64,000 bases of DNA from Mitsuaria sp. WAJ17 (GTDB lineage: Bacteria > Pseudomonadota > Gammaproteobacteria > Burkholderiales > Burkholderiaceae_C): positions 1 through 64,000 of the forward strand of contig NZ_JACJUG010000025.1 in assembly GCF_014174515.1 (NCBI RefSeq), given 5' to 3'. A program made the position numbers and the translations under genes. Each line of letters starts with the position of its first letter. Within the stretch, counting starts at the first letter, position 1. The notes below the pieces were generated by a model that worked only from the letters and a program-made list of their open reading frames with translations, ran no database searches and was not told where the DNA came from. Of this stretch, positions 9,001 through 17,006 are shown one piece after another.

Positions 9001-9905
9001 TGCTGCGACCCATGCTGGTGAGGCCCCTGCAACAGTCCTTCGCCGTGCTGGTGCCGACCGCCGAGCAGGAAATCAACCGCGTCTGGCAAGCCCAGGTCTA
9101 TGAACCCTTCCAGAAGCAGCTGGCCGGCAAGTACCCGTTCTCCTCCAGCTCGCGCATCGAGGCGGCGCCGGCCGACATCGCCAAGGTCTTCGGCGCCCAG
9201 GGTGCCATCGCCAAGTTCGCCGACCAGACTCTGGCCGGCCTGGTGAATCGCCGCGGCGACACCCTGCAGGCCCGCACCTGGGGCGAGCAGGGAATCCGCC
9301 TGCTGCCCGAGTTCAGCTCGGCCTTCGGCAGCTGGATGGCAGGCGGTGAGGCCGCGGGTGGCTCGGCAGCGGCCGGCGGCGGTGCAGGGGGAGGTGCGGC
9401 GGCCGCCGACGCCACGCAGTTCGAGATCCAGGCCCTGCCCGCACCCGGCCTGAGCGAATACACGCTGGAAATCGACGGCCAGGTCCTGCGCTACCGCAAC
9501 AGCGCGCCGCAGTGGGTCAGCTTCGTCTCGCCCTCGCGCCAGGGGGCGCCCGGTGTGAAGATCAGCGGTGTGGACTTTGAGGGTCGTCCGGTGAGCTTCC
9601 TGGAAGAACCCGGCGGCATGGGGCTCCAGCGCATGGTGGAGGCCGCCCAGAAGCGAAAGACGCCCGAGGGTCTGCATGAGCTGCGCTGGACCCAGGGCAA
9701 GCTCAGCGTGGCCGTGATGCTGCGCCTGGTGCGCCAGGCTGCCGGCACTGGCGGACCGGCCACCGCGGGCGCATCGCCCGGCATGAGCGGCATGGCGGCC
9801 CTGCGGGGTCTGACCCTTCCCGCCCAAGTGGTCGGCCAGCTGGGCGGGGAAGCCCGCCAGGCCAGCGCCGGGGCCGCGCCCACCACGCCGGCAAACGGGG
9901 GCTGA
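6066..9905 (+). CDS. tssM: T6SS inner-membrane core protein TssM (IcmF/VasK)
   Basis: TssM spans the envelope and, with TssJ and TssL, forms the membrane complex. The 1279-aa product has the family architecture: two N-terminal transmembrane helices (about residues 12-55), a cytoplasmic NTPase-like domain with a Walker A motif (GNPAAGKS, 130-137) and a DTAGRY switch motif, a third transmembrane helix near residue 445, then a large helical periplasmic domain and a beta-rich C-terminus that binds TssJ. A low-complexity Gly/Ala linker (about 1095-1118) interrupts the C-terminal part. tagF starts 3 nt after the stop, so the genes are co-transcribed. The 286-bp gap upstream (5780-6065) presumably carries its own promoter. 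Confidence 0.96.
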   Translation: MQRLWSFLFDTRVIAVIGLAALAAFLFLGADTLQLALYWALLILLLAVLAWGGLQLLRWRKERRAAQALEQAVDQQAVAAGKALGSQKQAEAQDLRERMRDAIRMLKTSRIGQHRGSAALYELPWYMIIGNPAAGKSTAVARSGLHFPLGDPSENIIQGVGGTRSCDWFFTSQGILLDTAGRYSVYEEDRAEWRSFLGLLRKHRPKAPINGILIAVSLAELRGQPANAVVDLAKRLRQRVQELTETLEVVAPVYLVFTKADLVAGFTEFFEGSQAEEQEKAWGATLPYDDQTNAQALQRFQSHFDTLVDGLKAASVARLSLHRGEELPPGLLAFPDEFASLKPALRSFVATLFEDNPYQFCPVLRGFYFTCAVIEGESRSSCAEKVAQRFRLSGSLPALRKQAPTAQGMFLKDLFTKVIFEDRNLVRQYTSRHKVRLRMASFAGGALTLGLLLSLWTWSYMGNRQWVASVQADLEKVQMLQKGRTDVAARMEALELISDRLAQLETLQRERPWSLSFGLFQGQAVEQQLRREYLAGLKELVLKPAAGEMESYLREVARHSAHDLQAATPAAGASAPAGAAPAAVAQRPASTLYQQASALNADEAYNALKAYLMLAEPERIEPSVFSDQVTRFWRQWLEANREGQSREELVRGAEKLLAFMGTQLNRPGFPAVAMNHSLVDQSRELLRQVVKGLPARERVYAEIRARAAARYAPVSVARIVGDAGRSSLQGSRVVSGAFTREAWTGYVQSAIDDAANKELQAEDWVLKTAQRDDLTLEGSPEQVKRALVQLYKAEYASEWRRFVQDISVPEFASFEQAQQQMNVLGDPQQSPIGKVLQRVWDETAWDNPGLLNGKLSEGREGVLNWIKQRLFGQAPVQVEVKLEAPKAEIALGPIGKEFGSLQRVMVAADGQSALLKSYLESLGKLRARFNQMKNQGDPGPAARQLLQLTLEGQGSELVDALKLVDEQMLSGMPDSTRAVLRPMLVRPLQQSFAVLVPTAEQEINRVWQAQVYEPFQKQLAGKYPFSSSSRIEAAPADIAKVFGAQGAIAKFADQTLAGLVNRRGDTLQARTWGEQGIRLLPEFSSAFGSWMAGGEAAGGSAAAGGGAGGGAAAADATQFEIQALPAPGLSEYTLEIDGQVLRYRNSAPQWVSFVSPSRQGAPGVKISGVDFEGRPVSFLEEPGGMGLQRMVEAAQKRKTPEGLHELRWTQGKLSVAVMLRLVRQAAGTGGPATAGASPGMSGMAALRGLTLPAQVVGQLGGEARQASAGAAPTTPANGG

Positions 9906-9908
9906 GCG

Positions 9909-10904
9909 ATGCTGACCACTCTGGCCTCCGCCTGGCCCCTGATCTATTTCGGCAAGCTGCCTTGCCGCGGCGACTTCATACGCTCCAGCAACGGCCAGGC
10001 ACTGATCGCCCGCCTGGATCCCTGGTTCTCCCAGACCCTGGCGCGCTTGGCCCACGACGTGCGCTGGCGCCTGTTGTGGGAAGACTGCCCGCCGGTGGAT
10101 TTCGCCGTGCTGGGCTCCCGCAGCCAGGTTGGCCTGCTGGGCCAGATCCGCGCCAGCCAGGACGCCTCCGGCCGGCTCTTCCCCTTCTCCATGACCGCGC
10201 AGTTCCCGACCTCCCAGCCCATGAGCTGGCTCGGCGAGGGCAGCCTGCAGTTGGGTCCGGCCTGGGAGACGCTGGAAACGCTGGGACAGTCCCTGGTGCG
10301 GGCGGACAGCTACGAGGCCGTCCAGGCGCTGATGGGGCGCACCCAGGCCCTGGAAGTGCCGCCCGTCGATGCCGCCTGCCGCGCGCAGTGGCAGGCCCTG
10401 TTGGAGGAGCAGGGGCTGCTGGACCTGGAACTGGCCATGTCCAGTGATGGCCGGCGGGTGGACCTGCGCCGCTGCGTGATTGCCCTGGGCATTCTGCTGG
10501 AGCCCCTGCGCGAGGAGGGGCCGCAGGCCCTGGCCAAGGGCCTTCAGCTGCCCATGCCTACAGCGGAACCGCTGCGCAGCCAGGCCTTGGCCTTCTGGCT
10601 GCGCCTGCTGGCCAGCCAGGTCCAGCAGCATGGCGTGGAGCTGGCCCTGATGCTGCCGCGGCGCGCGCCCCAATGGCTGATGCTGAGCTTCCATGGCGCC
10701 AGCACGCGGGCGCTCTGCGCCGCCCTTCATCCCGACATGGCCCAGGAAGACATGATCAGCCTGGACGAGCCTCTGTGGGTGGATGACTGCCTGGGGGAAT
10801 GGCGTGAACTGATGCGATGGTCCGCGGAGCTGGAGCATCCCGGGCTCTCGCTGCGCGAGGTGCTGCGCGGCTTCGAGACCGTGTTTAGCAATGATGGACG
10901 GTAA
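9909..10904 (+). CDS. tagF: T6SS post-translational regulator TagF (ImpM family)
   Basis: TagF proteins repress T6SS assembly post-translationally, in Pseudomonas by sequestering Fha. The 331-aa product starts with the family signature YFGKLPCRGDFIRS and DPWFSQTLA, followed by GRLFPFSM, which identify the ImpM/DUF2094 domain (about residues 10-190). The remaining C-terminal 140 residues are less conserved. No PpkA kinase, PppA phosphatase or Fha gene is visible in this window, so it may act independently of the threonine-phosphorylation pathway or the partners may lie elsewhere. Its end overlaps the next gene by 14 nt. Confidence 0.9.
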   Translation: MLTTLASAWPLIYFGKLPCRGDFIRSSNGQALIARLDPWFSQTLARLAHDVRWRLLWEDCPPVDFAVLGSRSQVGLLGQIRASQDASGRLFPFSMTAQFPTSQPMSWLGEGSLQLGPAWETLETLGQSLVRADSYEAVQALMGRTQALEVPPVDAACRAQWQALLEEQGLLDLELAMSSDGRRVDLRRCVIALGILLEPLREEGPQALAKGLQLPMPTAEPLRSQALAFWLRLLASQVQQHGVELALMLPRRAPQWLMLSFHGASTRALCAALHPDMAQEDMISLDEPLWVDDCLGEWRELMRWSAELEHPGLSLREVLRGFETVFSNDGR

Positions 10905-11724
10905 ACAGATGGTGAAGCGATCGATCTCCCGCACGCGGGTCCTGGACCTGGGACTGGGCCTTGGTCTCGCCGCGCTGGCCCTGCAGGCCTGGAGCGCACC
11001 GGCAGCCGTGCCCCCAACCAGGGCCGCGCGTCCCGTCGTCGCCAGCGGCGAGGTGCCTGACGAGGCCACCAAGGCCGCCGTGCTGCAGCGCCTGCGCGAC
11101 CAGTACGGTGCCGACCAGGTGGTCAACGAACTCCAGGTCGCCGGCGTGCAGATGCCGCCCAACTGGCTGCAGCATGTGCAGAAGCTGCTCGCGGATCCCC
11201 TGCTCAAGCAGGTGCGCAATGGCCAGCTGATCGTGCGCGGCCAGCAAGTCGAGCTGCAGGGCGAGGTCGCCTCCGAGGCCTTGCGCCAGGATGTCGCTCA
11301 GTCGCTCTCCCAGCAGCTCAACGGGGCCTACAGCCTCAAGAACGCCCTGCGCGTGGGCAGTACGGAGCAGGGCCAGCTCGATCAGGTGCTGGCCGGCCGG
11401 ATCGTCGAGTTCGAGCCCGGCAGTGCCGTGCTGCGACCGCAGGGCATGGCCCTGCTTGACGAAATCGGCGGCGTACTTCAAACCGTGCAGGGCAAGCGCG
11501 TGCAGATCGTCGGCCATACCGATGGCCAGGGTGAACGGGCGAGCAATATCACGCTGTCACTGGCACGAGCCGACGCCGTGCGGCAGTACCTGGTGCAAAA
11601 GCATCGTCTGCCGGCGCAGCAACTGTCCATCGACGGCATGGGGCCCGACCAGCCGGTGGCGAGCAATGCCACGGAAGAGGGGCGAGCCCGCAACCGCCGG
11701 ATCGAGTTCCGCGCCGGGATCTGA
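10891..11724 (+). CDS. OmpA-family protein with BON domain, T6SS-associated
   Basis: The 277-aa product has an N-terminal hydrophobic segment (LGLGLGLAALALQAW, about residues 22-36), likely a signal anchor, a BON-like domain at about 55-145 (LRDQYGADQVVNELQV, VRGQQVELQGEV), and a C-terminal OmpA peptidoglycan-binding domain. The latter includes VGHTDGQGER and NITLSLARADAVRQYL (about 206-235) and ends with NRRIEFRAGI. It would tether the T6SS membrane complex to peptidoglycan, compensating for the short TssL. The ATG at 10891 overlaps the end of tagF. An ATG at 10909, preceded by GGACGG, is an equally good start. Confidence 0.85.
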   Translation: MMDGKQMVKRSISRTRVLDLGLGLGLAALALQAWSAPAAVPPTRAARPVVASGEVPDEATKAAVLQRLRDQYGADQVVNELQVAGVQMPPNWLQHVQKLLADPLLKQVRNGQLIVRGQQVELQGEVASEALRQDVAQSLSQQLNGAYSLKNALRVGSTEQGQLDQVLAGRIVEFEPGSAVLRPQGMALLDEIGGVLQTVQGKRVQIVGHTDGQGERASNITLSLARADAVRQYLVQKHRLPAQQLSIDGMGPDQPVASNATEEGRARNRRIEFRAGI

Positions 11725-11818
11725 GTCCCGGGCTGCCCGGCAGCGCCCCCCTTGTCTGCCTGCCCGTCGCCATGTCCTCGCGGCAGCCCCCAGAGGTTGC
11801 GGGCCTGCCTGGGCCTGC

Positions 11819-12874
11819 TTATTCCTGGGGCGGCTCGGTGCCCAGAAGCTCCTCCAGGGCGCCCAGGGTGCCCCCATCCTTGACCACATGGCGCAGCCAC
11901 TCGTGCAAGGGCATGTCGCCCCAGCGCGCGGCCTTGTCCGCCAGGTAGGCCACCGGGCTATGGGGCTCGGTACGGCGGAAGAAGGCCGCCACCTCGCGCA
12001 GCTGCTGCAGCGCCTGCTGCCGGCTCTGCAGAGGCCCCGCAGCAACAGCGGCAACGGCGCTCGGTGACGCGGCACTCGCGTCCAGCGGCTCGACCGCCAC
12101 GGGCAAGGGTGCACCGCCGTCTGGCGCCAGCCCGGCCTCACGCAAAGTGCGGTCGATCTGGCGGCGGGCGTCGTCCAGTTGGTCCAGGGTCTTGCTGAAG
12201 CCGGGAGCCTCCGCGCCCATGGCGGCATCCACCCAGGACTGCAGGCGGCGCAACTCGTCAATGACCTGCTCGGCGGAAGCACGGGCCTGCTGCAACTGCA
12301 CCGCCGGCGTATCCTTCAGGGCCTTGGCCACCCGGTCCGGCGTGGGCTGGGTCTCGTCCGCCTGTTGCTGCAGCTGGGGATCGCGCTCCAGGCGCTGGGC
12401 CCAGTGGCGGGCGGCGGCCAGGTCCTGCAGGCTGTAGGCCTCGCGCCCCCGGCCCAGCAGTCGGGCCTGCTGCGCGCCACGCTCGACGGTCTGCAGCAGC
12501 CATCGCAGTACGCCGGCTCGCTCGTCCCAGTCGCCGTCCTCGACCCGAGGATGGAGCTCCGCCCAGAAGGCCTCGCAGAGGTCCACCCAGTCCCGCAGGC
12601 CCCGGGCCAGCCCCGGCCAGGCTTCCAGATGACCCAGGGCTTCGAGCCGCCAACTGGCCAGGCGGAGATCCTTGCTTCGTTTCGTAAGCAACTGCTCACT
12701 TTGCTTCAGGACGGCAGGCCAATCGGCCACCCGCAGGCTGGTGACCCATTCGCCCTGGTCCAGGCTGGGATCGTCCTGCTCCCGCAGGCGCTGGATGGTG
12801 TCGAACTCGGGGGAGAAGGAGAGATCCTCGCCGGCCGGTTGGTCCGGGGAGATGGGGCCGAGCAGGCTTTGCAT
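11819..12874 (-). CDS. tssA: T6SS cap/priming protein TssA
   Basis: TssA proteins bind the baseplate and the growing tail and help polymerise the sheath and Hcp tube. The 351-aa product starts with the ImpA N-terminal domain signature (LLGPISPDQPAGEDLSF, then FDTIQRLREQDDPS), continues with WPAVLKQSEQLLTKRSKDLRLASWRLEAL, and ends with a short C-terminal domain (RTEPHSPVAYLADKAARW) of the TssA type that carries this conserved block. It is convergent with the OmpA-BON gene (94-bp gap) and marks the right border of the T6SS cluster here. The start codon has no clear ribosome-binding site, so the exact N-terminus rests on the family match. Confidence 0.93.
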   Translation of the reverse strand: MQSLLGPISPDQPAGEDLSFSPEFDTIQRLREQDDPSLDQGEWVTSLRVADWPAVLKQSEQLLTKRSKDLRLASWRLEALGHLEAWPGLARGLRDWVDLCEAFWAELHPRVEDGDWDERAGVLRWLLQTVERGAQQARLLGRGREAYSLQDLAAARHWAQRLERDPQLQQQADETQPTPDRVAKALKDTPAVQLQQARASAEQVIDELRRLQSWVDAAMGAEAPGFSKTLDQLDDARRQIDRTLREAGLAPDGGAPLPVAVEPLDASAASPSAVAAVAAGPLQSRQQALQQLREVAAFFRRTEPHSPVAYLADKAARWGDMPLHEWLRHVVKDGGTLGALEELLGTEPPQE

Positions 12875-13301
12875 GGTGTCTGGAGGCTCAGGGGAGCAGG
12901 CGGAGCCTGGATTGTCCGAAGCCCCCCCGGCCGGTGCTGTATGGAAAAGTTACGGGGCGATCCACGGACTGTCGCCCTGGCGACCGTCCCCGGGCTTCCG
13001 ATGCCTGAAGCTGCGGTATCTATTCCTGAAACGCATGAATGCGTGTCAGCGGTGGAGTTACAGCGTGATTACATTGCGGTGACAATCGATCCCCCACCCG
13101 CCGCGACCCGGCGATGGACTCCCCGCCGGGCTGAACATGAGGCTCGGCAAGTGCCTGACATCGAGAGGCAGGCCGGCGATCCGGCTGCGTTTTCGGAGCG
13201 GCATTGGGCCAGGCCCGGCCCGCGCATCCCCACGCTTTCCAGCCCTGGGGCCGCCGCCCGAGCCTGACCCAATTCTGCTTTTCAACATTGAAGGACTTGC
13301 C
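12875..13301. other. Intergenic region between tssA and pckG
   Basis: This 427-bp gap carries the divergent promoters of tssA and pckG. No coding frame with plausible composition is seen. A GTTACAGCG...GATTACA stretch near 13055-13075 and a TTCAA-CA-TTGAA dyad (13281-13292) just before the pckG ribosome-binding site are the only visible motifs; neither can be assigned to a regulator. Confidence 0.4.
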
Positions 13302-15170
13302 ATGAATCAACCCGTGATGGAAGGGCTGCGCCTGAACGTGCCCGCCTATGTCAAGCACCAGCGCCTGATCGCCTGGGTGGCAGAGATTGCCGCCCTGACA
13401 CAGGCCAAGGACGTCTACTGGTGCGACGGCAGCCAGGAAGAGTACGACCGCCTCTGCCAGCAACTGGTGGACGCCGGTACCTTCAAGAAACTCAACCCCG
13501 CCAAGCGCGCCAACAGCTACCTCGCCTGCAGCGACCCCAGCGATGTCGCCCGCGTGGAAGACCGCACCTTCATCTGCTCGCAGAACAAGGAAGACGCCGG
13601 CCCCACCAACAACTGGATGGCCCCGGCCGAGATGCGCGAGTTGCTGCAGACCGGTGACAAGGCCCTCTTCAAGGGCGCCATGAAGGGCCGCACGCTGTAC
13701 GTCGTGCCCTTCAGCATGGGCCCCATCGGTTCGCCCATCGCCCACATCGGCGTTGAGCTCTCCGACAGCCCCTATGTGGCCGTCAACATGCGCATCATGA
13801 CCCGCATGGGCAAGGCCGTCCTTGACGTCCTGGGCGACAACGGCCCATTCGTGCCCTGCGTGCACACCGTGGGCGCCCCGCTGGAATCCGGCCAGGCTGA
13901 CGTCAAGTGGCCCTGCAACAAGACCAAGTACATCGTCCACTACCCCGAGACCCGTGAGATCTGGTCCTATGGCTCGGGCTACGGCGGCAACGCCCTGCTG
14001 GGCAAGAAGTGCTTCGCGCTGCGCATCGCCTCCACCATGGGGCGTGACCAAGGCTGGCTGGCCGAGCACATGCTGATCCTGGGCCTGACCTCGCCCGAGG
14101 GCAAGAAGTACCACTTTGCCGCCGCCTTCCCCAGCGCCTGCGGCAAGACCAACTTCTCCATGCTGATCCCGCCCAAGGCCTTCGACGGCTGGAAGGTGAC
14201 CACGGTGGGCGATGACATCGCCTGGATCAAGCCCGGCCCCGACGGCCGCCTCTATGCCATCAACCCGGAAGCCGGCTACTTCGGCGTAGCCCCCGGCACC
14301 AACACGCTGACCAACTTCAACTGCATGGCCAGCCTGAACCAGGATGTCATCTTCACCAACGTCGCGCTGACCGACGATGGTGACGTCTGGTGGGAGTCCA
14401 TGACCGACACCCCGCCGGCCCACCTGATCGACTGGCAGGGCAAGGACTGGACGCCCGCCATCGCCAAGGAGACCGGCGCCAAGGCCGCCCACCCCAACGC
14501 CCGCTTCACGGTGGCCGCCACCAACAACCCGGCCCTGGACCCCGACTGGAACAATCCGGCCGGCGTGCCCATCGACGGCTTCATCTTCGGCGGCCGCCGT
14601 TCGACGACCGTGCCCCTGGTGACCGAGGCCCGTGACTGGGTGGAAGGCGTCTACATGGCTGCCACCATGGGCTCCGAGACCACCGCCGCGGCCGCCGGCC
14701 AGCAAGGCGTGGTGCGGCGCGACCCCTTCGCCATGCTGCCCTTCATGGGCTACAACATGGCCGACTACTTCCAGCACTGGCTGGACCTGGGCAAGAAGCT
14801 GGCCGATGGCGGCGCCACCCTGCCCAAGATCTTCTGCGTCAACTGGTTCCGCAAGGGCGCCGACGGCAAGTTCGTCTGGCCCGGCTACGGCGAGAACATG
14901 CGCGTGCTGAAGTGGATGCTGGACCGCGTGACCGGCAGCCAGTCCGGCGAGGAACACGTCTTCGGCGTGACCCCGCGCTACGAAGACCTGAACTGGGAAG
15001 GCCTCAGCTTCACCAAGGAGCAATTCGACGTCGCGACCCGCATCGACAAGGCCGACTGGGCCGCCGAGCTGAAGCTGCACGAGGAGCTCTTCACCCAGTT
15101 GGCCTACCACCTGCCCGCCGAACTGCCGGCCACCAAGGCCAAGATCGAGCAGCGCTTGGCCGCTGAGTAA
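13302..15170 (+). CDS. pckG: Phosphoenolpyruvate carboxykinase (GTP)
   Basis: This enzyme converts oxaloacetate and GTP to phosphoenolpyruvate, CO2 and GDP, the first committed step of gluconeogenesis. The 622-aa length matches the GTP-dependent family. Diagnostic features are the cysteine-containing P-loop FPSACGKTNFSML (Cys at about residue 279), VGDDIAWI, the NPEAGYFGVAPGT block and GYNMADYF near the C-terminus. The ATG at 13302 is preceded by AGGA at a 7-nt spacing; a 55-codon upstream extension is not conserved in appearance and is rejected. It is monocistronic, ending in a strong terminator at 15201. Confidence 0.97.
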   Translation: MNQPVMEGLRLNVPAYVKHQRLIAWVAEIAALTQAKDVYWCDGSQEEYDRLCQQLVDAGTFKKLNPAKRANSYLACSDPSDVARVEDRTFICSQNKEDAGPTNNWMAPAEMRELLQTGDKALFKGAMKGRTLYVVPFSMGPIGSPIAHIGVELSDSPYVAVNMRIMTRMGKAVLDVLGDNGPFVPCVHTVGAPLESGQADVKWPCNKTKYIVHYPETREIWSYGSGYGGNALLGKKCFALRIASTMGRDQGWLAEHMLILGLTSPEGKKYHFAAAFPSACGKTNFSMLIPPKAFDGWKVTTVGDDIAWIKPGPDGRLYAINPEAGYFGVAPGTNTLTNFNCMASLNQDVIFTNVALTDDGDVWWESMTDTPPAHLIDWQGKDWTPAIAKETGAKAAHPNARFTVAATNNPALDPDWNNPAGVPIDGFIFGGRRSTTVPLVTEARDWVEGVYMAATMGSETTAAAAGQQGVVRRDPFAMLPFMGYNMADYFQHWLDLGKKLADGGATLPKIFCVNWFRKGADGKFVWPGYGENMRVLKWMLDRVTGSQSGEEHVFGVTPRYEDLNWEGLSFTKEQFDVATRIDKADWAAELKLHEELFTQLAYHLPAELPATKAKIEQRLAAE

Positions 15171-15200
15171 GCACCCGGCCTCTGCGCCTACCGACCACGA

Positions 15201-15231
15201 AAAGCCCGCTCGGATCCGAGCGGGCTTTTTT
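15201..15231 (+). terminator. Intrinsic terminator of pckG
   Basis: A perfect 28-nt palindrome (arms AAAGCCCGCTCG and its complement around GATC) is followed directly by a T-run. It lies 30 nt after the pckG stop. Confidence 0.93.
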
Positions 15232-15273
15232 ACTGCCGGCCTGACTCAGGTCCGGATTCAGGCTCGAATCCGC

Positions 15274-15492
15274 TCAAGGGCATTCCCAGGAATCCACGAC
15301 ACGCTGGTTCACCGTGACACTGCCCCAGCGGTCGTAGGTCTGCCCGATACAGCTACGAGCCAGCCCGCCCACGACCTGGCCCTGGCCGTCCAGGAATTCC
15401 AGCCTGACGCCATAGCTGGGGCGCGCCCACGCCGCACTCAGACCCAGAGTCGCGACCAGGGCCAGACCCAGGGCCATCCATTTGCGCTTCAT
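15274..15492 (-). CDS. Small secreted protein, DUF6289-like
   Basis: The 72-aa product has a clear Sec signal peptide (KRKWMALGLALVATLGLSAAWA) and a mature part of about 50 residues with two cysteines spaced as in DUF6289 proteins (VVGGLARSCIGQTYDRWG ... SWEC). These small exported proteins have no known function. The ATG at 15492 is chosen because GGAGG lies 5 nt upstream; an earlier start at 15516 would put eight polar residues before the signal peptide. It sits alone between the pckG terminator and the next minus-strand terminator. Confidence 0.7.
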   Translation of the reverse strand: MKRKWMALGLALVATLGLSAAWARPSYGVRLEFLDGQGQVVGGLARSCIGQTYDRWGSVTVNQRVVDSWECP

Positions 15493-15603
15493 ATGCTCCT
15501 CCACGATTGACGTCACCTAAGCGGTGACCCAAGGAGCGTAACTTTCTTGTTAGCGGCGCAGATCAGGGAATCCTCGCTGGCGGCCCAGGCCGCGATCAGA
15601 CGC

Positions 15604-15635
15604 AAAAAAACCTGCCGGCTTCATCAGCGGGCAGG
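15604..15635 (-). terminator. Intrinsic terminator, minus strand
   Basis: On the minus strand a stem (CCTGCC/GGCAGG, with a C-C mismatch and two more GC pairs) closes a TGATGAA loop and is followed by seven T residues. It lies 41 nt downstream of the small gene at 15676-15915. Confidence 0.85.
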
Positions 15636-15675
15636 CTCAACAGAGCAAGACGGCACGAAGGCCGTTGCAGGAGAC

Positions 15676-15915
15676 TCAGTCCTTGCGGGCGTGGGCGGCG
15701 CGCAGTTCGGCAGCAAAGCTGGGCATGCTGTCTTCGTACTGGGCGGCCAGGGCCAGCAGTTCGCGCTCTTCGCGGGCAGCCTTGGCGGCAGCCAGGTGAG
15801 CCTGGACCTTGGCGATCAGGCTCAGCCACAGGCGGGCGCCGATGGCAGCGAAGGAACCCCCATGACGAACGGTGCGATGCAGGGGCAGACCGAAGGTTTG
15901 GGTGGCGACGCTCAT
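15676..15915 (-). CDS. Small conserved-looking helical protein
   Basis: The 79-aa product is probably real: it has a GGAAG ribosome-binding site 7 nt before the ATG, a strong intrinsic terminator downstream, and sensible composition. The central part is one long amphipathic helix (AKVQAHLAAAKAAREERELLALAAQYED), preceded by a more hydrophobic patch (ARLWLSLIAK). There is no signal peptide. I do not recognise the family. It is divergent from a LysR-type regulator at 16037 with a 121-bp shared promoter region, which makes it a candidate target of that regulator. Confidence 0.65.
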   Translation of the reverse strand: MSVATQTFGLPLHRTVRHGGSFAAIGARLWLSLIAKVQAHLAAAKAAREERELLALAAQYEDSMPSFAAELRAAHARKD

Positions 15916-16036
15916 GATTTCACTTCCTTGTGGGTGTTTCAGGCACCAGGGCGTGGTGCGATGGGATGAATTCTGGGGTAAACCCTAGACATTCTCCAAA
16001 TGAATTGTTTGAATTTGCTCTATAAGCAATGTTCAT

Positions 16037-16972
16037 ATGAGCTTTCGCAACCTGGACCTCAACCTGCTGCGCGTCTTCGATGCCGTGATGGCCGAGCGCA
16101 ACCTTACCCGGGCCGCCGAGCGCCTGGCCATGACCCAGCCGGCGGTCAGCCATGCGCTGAAGCGCCTGCGGGAGGCGCTGGGCGAGGAGCTCTTCGTCCG
16201 CCAGGCCTTTGGCATGAAACCCACCTCGCGCGCGGAGGGGCTGTGGCCGGAGGTGCGCCAGGCCCTGGATCGCCTGCGCGCCGTGCTGGATCCGCGCGAG
16301 TACCTGCCCGCCAGCGAGGACGCCACCTTCCAGATCGCCATGGCCGACGCCACCGCCGCCCTGGTGCTGCCTCCGCTGGTGGCTGATCTCGAAGCGCAGC
16401 AGGCCCGCGCCCGCGTCCATGTGCTGCCGCTGACCACCCGCGATCCCCGCAGTCTGCTGGAACAGGGCGAGGCGGACTTTGCCCTGGGCTATTTTCCCCA
16501 GGCTGTCGCCGCTTTGCAGGGCCAGGGCCAGCTGGCGGCCATCCGCCAGCATCGCCTGTACGAGAGCCAGTACGTCTGCGTGATGCGGCGCGACCATCCC
16601 TTGGCCCAGGCATCCCTGGACCTGGAGACCTACTGCGCCGCCCATCACCTGCTGGTGAGCTTTTCCGGGCGCCCGCATGGCTTTGTCGATGAATCCCTGG
16701 CCGCGCTGGGCCGTAGCCGGCGCATCGTGCTGACGGTCAACCAATTCTTCACCGCAGGGCGCGTGGTGGCCCAGTCCGACCTATTGACGGTGCTGCCTGC
16801 GCGCTTTGTGAGCGCCACCGGCTACAAGCGCGACCTGATCGAGCGCCCCCTGCCCTTCGCTCTCGCGCCGGTACACGTGGACATGCTTTGGCACATGCGC
16901 AACGAAGACCGCCCGCCCCAACGCTGGCTGCGCGAGCGCCTGCTGCTGGCCGCGGCACTGGCAGCAGCCTGA
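16037..16972 (+). CDS. LysR-family transcriptional regulator (NodD/LeuO-like)
   Basis: The 311-aa product has the LysR winged-helix domain at residues 1-65 (NLDLNLLRVFDAV, NLTRAAERLAMTQPAVSHALKRLREALGEELFVR) and a substrate-binding domain over about 90-300. The RxxxGxxPTxRA-type linker and the DLNLLRVFDAVM start resemble the NodD/LeuO/NahR subgroup. It is divergent from the small helical gene at 15676-15915. No metabolic target is evident nearby. The start at 16037 has no classical ribosome-binding site but fits the family N-terminus. Confidence 0.9.
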   Translation: MSFRNLDLNLLRVFDAVMAERNLTRAAERLAMTQPAVSHALKRLREALGEELFVRQAFGMKPTSRAEGLWPEVRQALDRLRAVLDPREYLPASEDATFQIAMADATAALVLPPLVADLEAQQARARVHVLPLTTRDPRSLLEQGEADFALGYFPQAVAALQGQGQLAAIRQHRLYESQYVCVMRRDHPLAQASLDLETYCAAHHLLVSFSGRPHGFVDESLAALGRSRRIVLTVNQFFTAGRVVAQSDLLTVLPARFVSATGYKRDLIERPLPFALAPVHVDMLWHMRNEDRPPQRWLRERLLLAAALAAA

Positions 16973-17006
16973 GCGAGCGGCCATGGCGATCGGCGACAAT
17001 TGCCGG

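Noticed and set aside
7785..11219. Very long (1144-aa) minus-strand open frame opposite tssM, tagF and ompA
   Set aside because: It is the GC-driven antisense shadow of well-recognised genes; composition is His/Gln/Leu/Gly-rich without domains.
759..13075. Recurring GTTACAG sequences upstream of tssJ (759), tssM (5813) and pckG (13057)
   Set aside because: Only the 7-mer core is shared, spacing to start codons differs, and pckG is not a T6SS gene; too weak to call a regulon motif.
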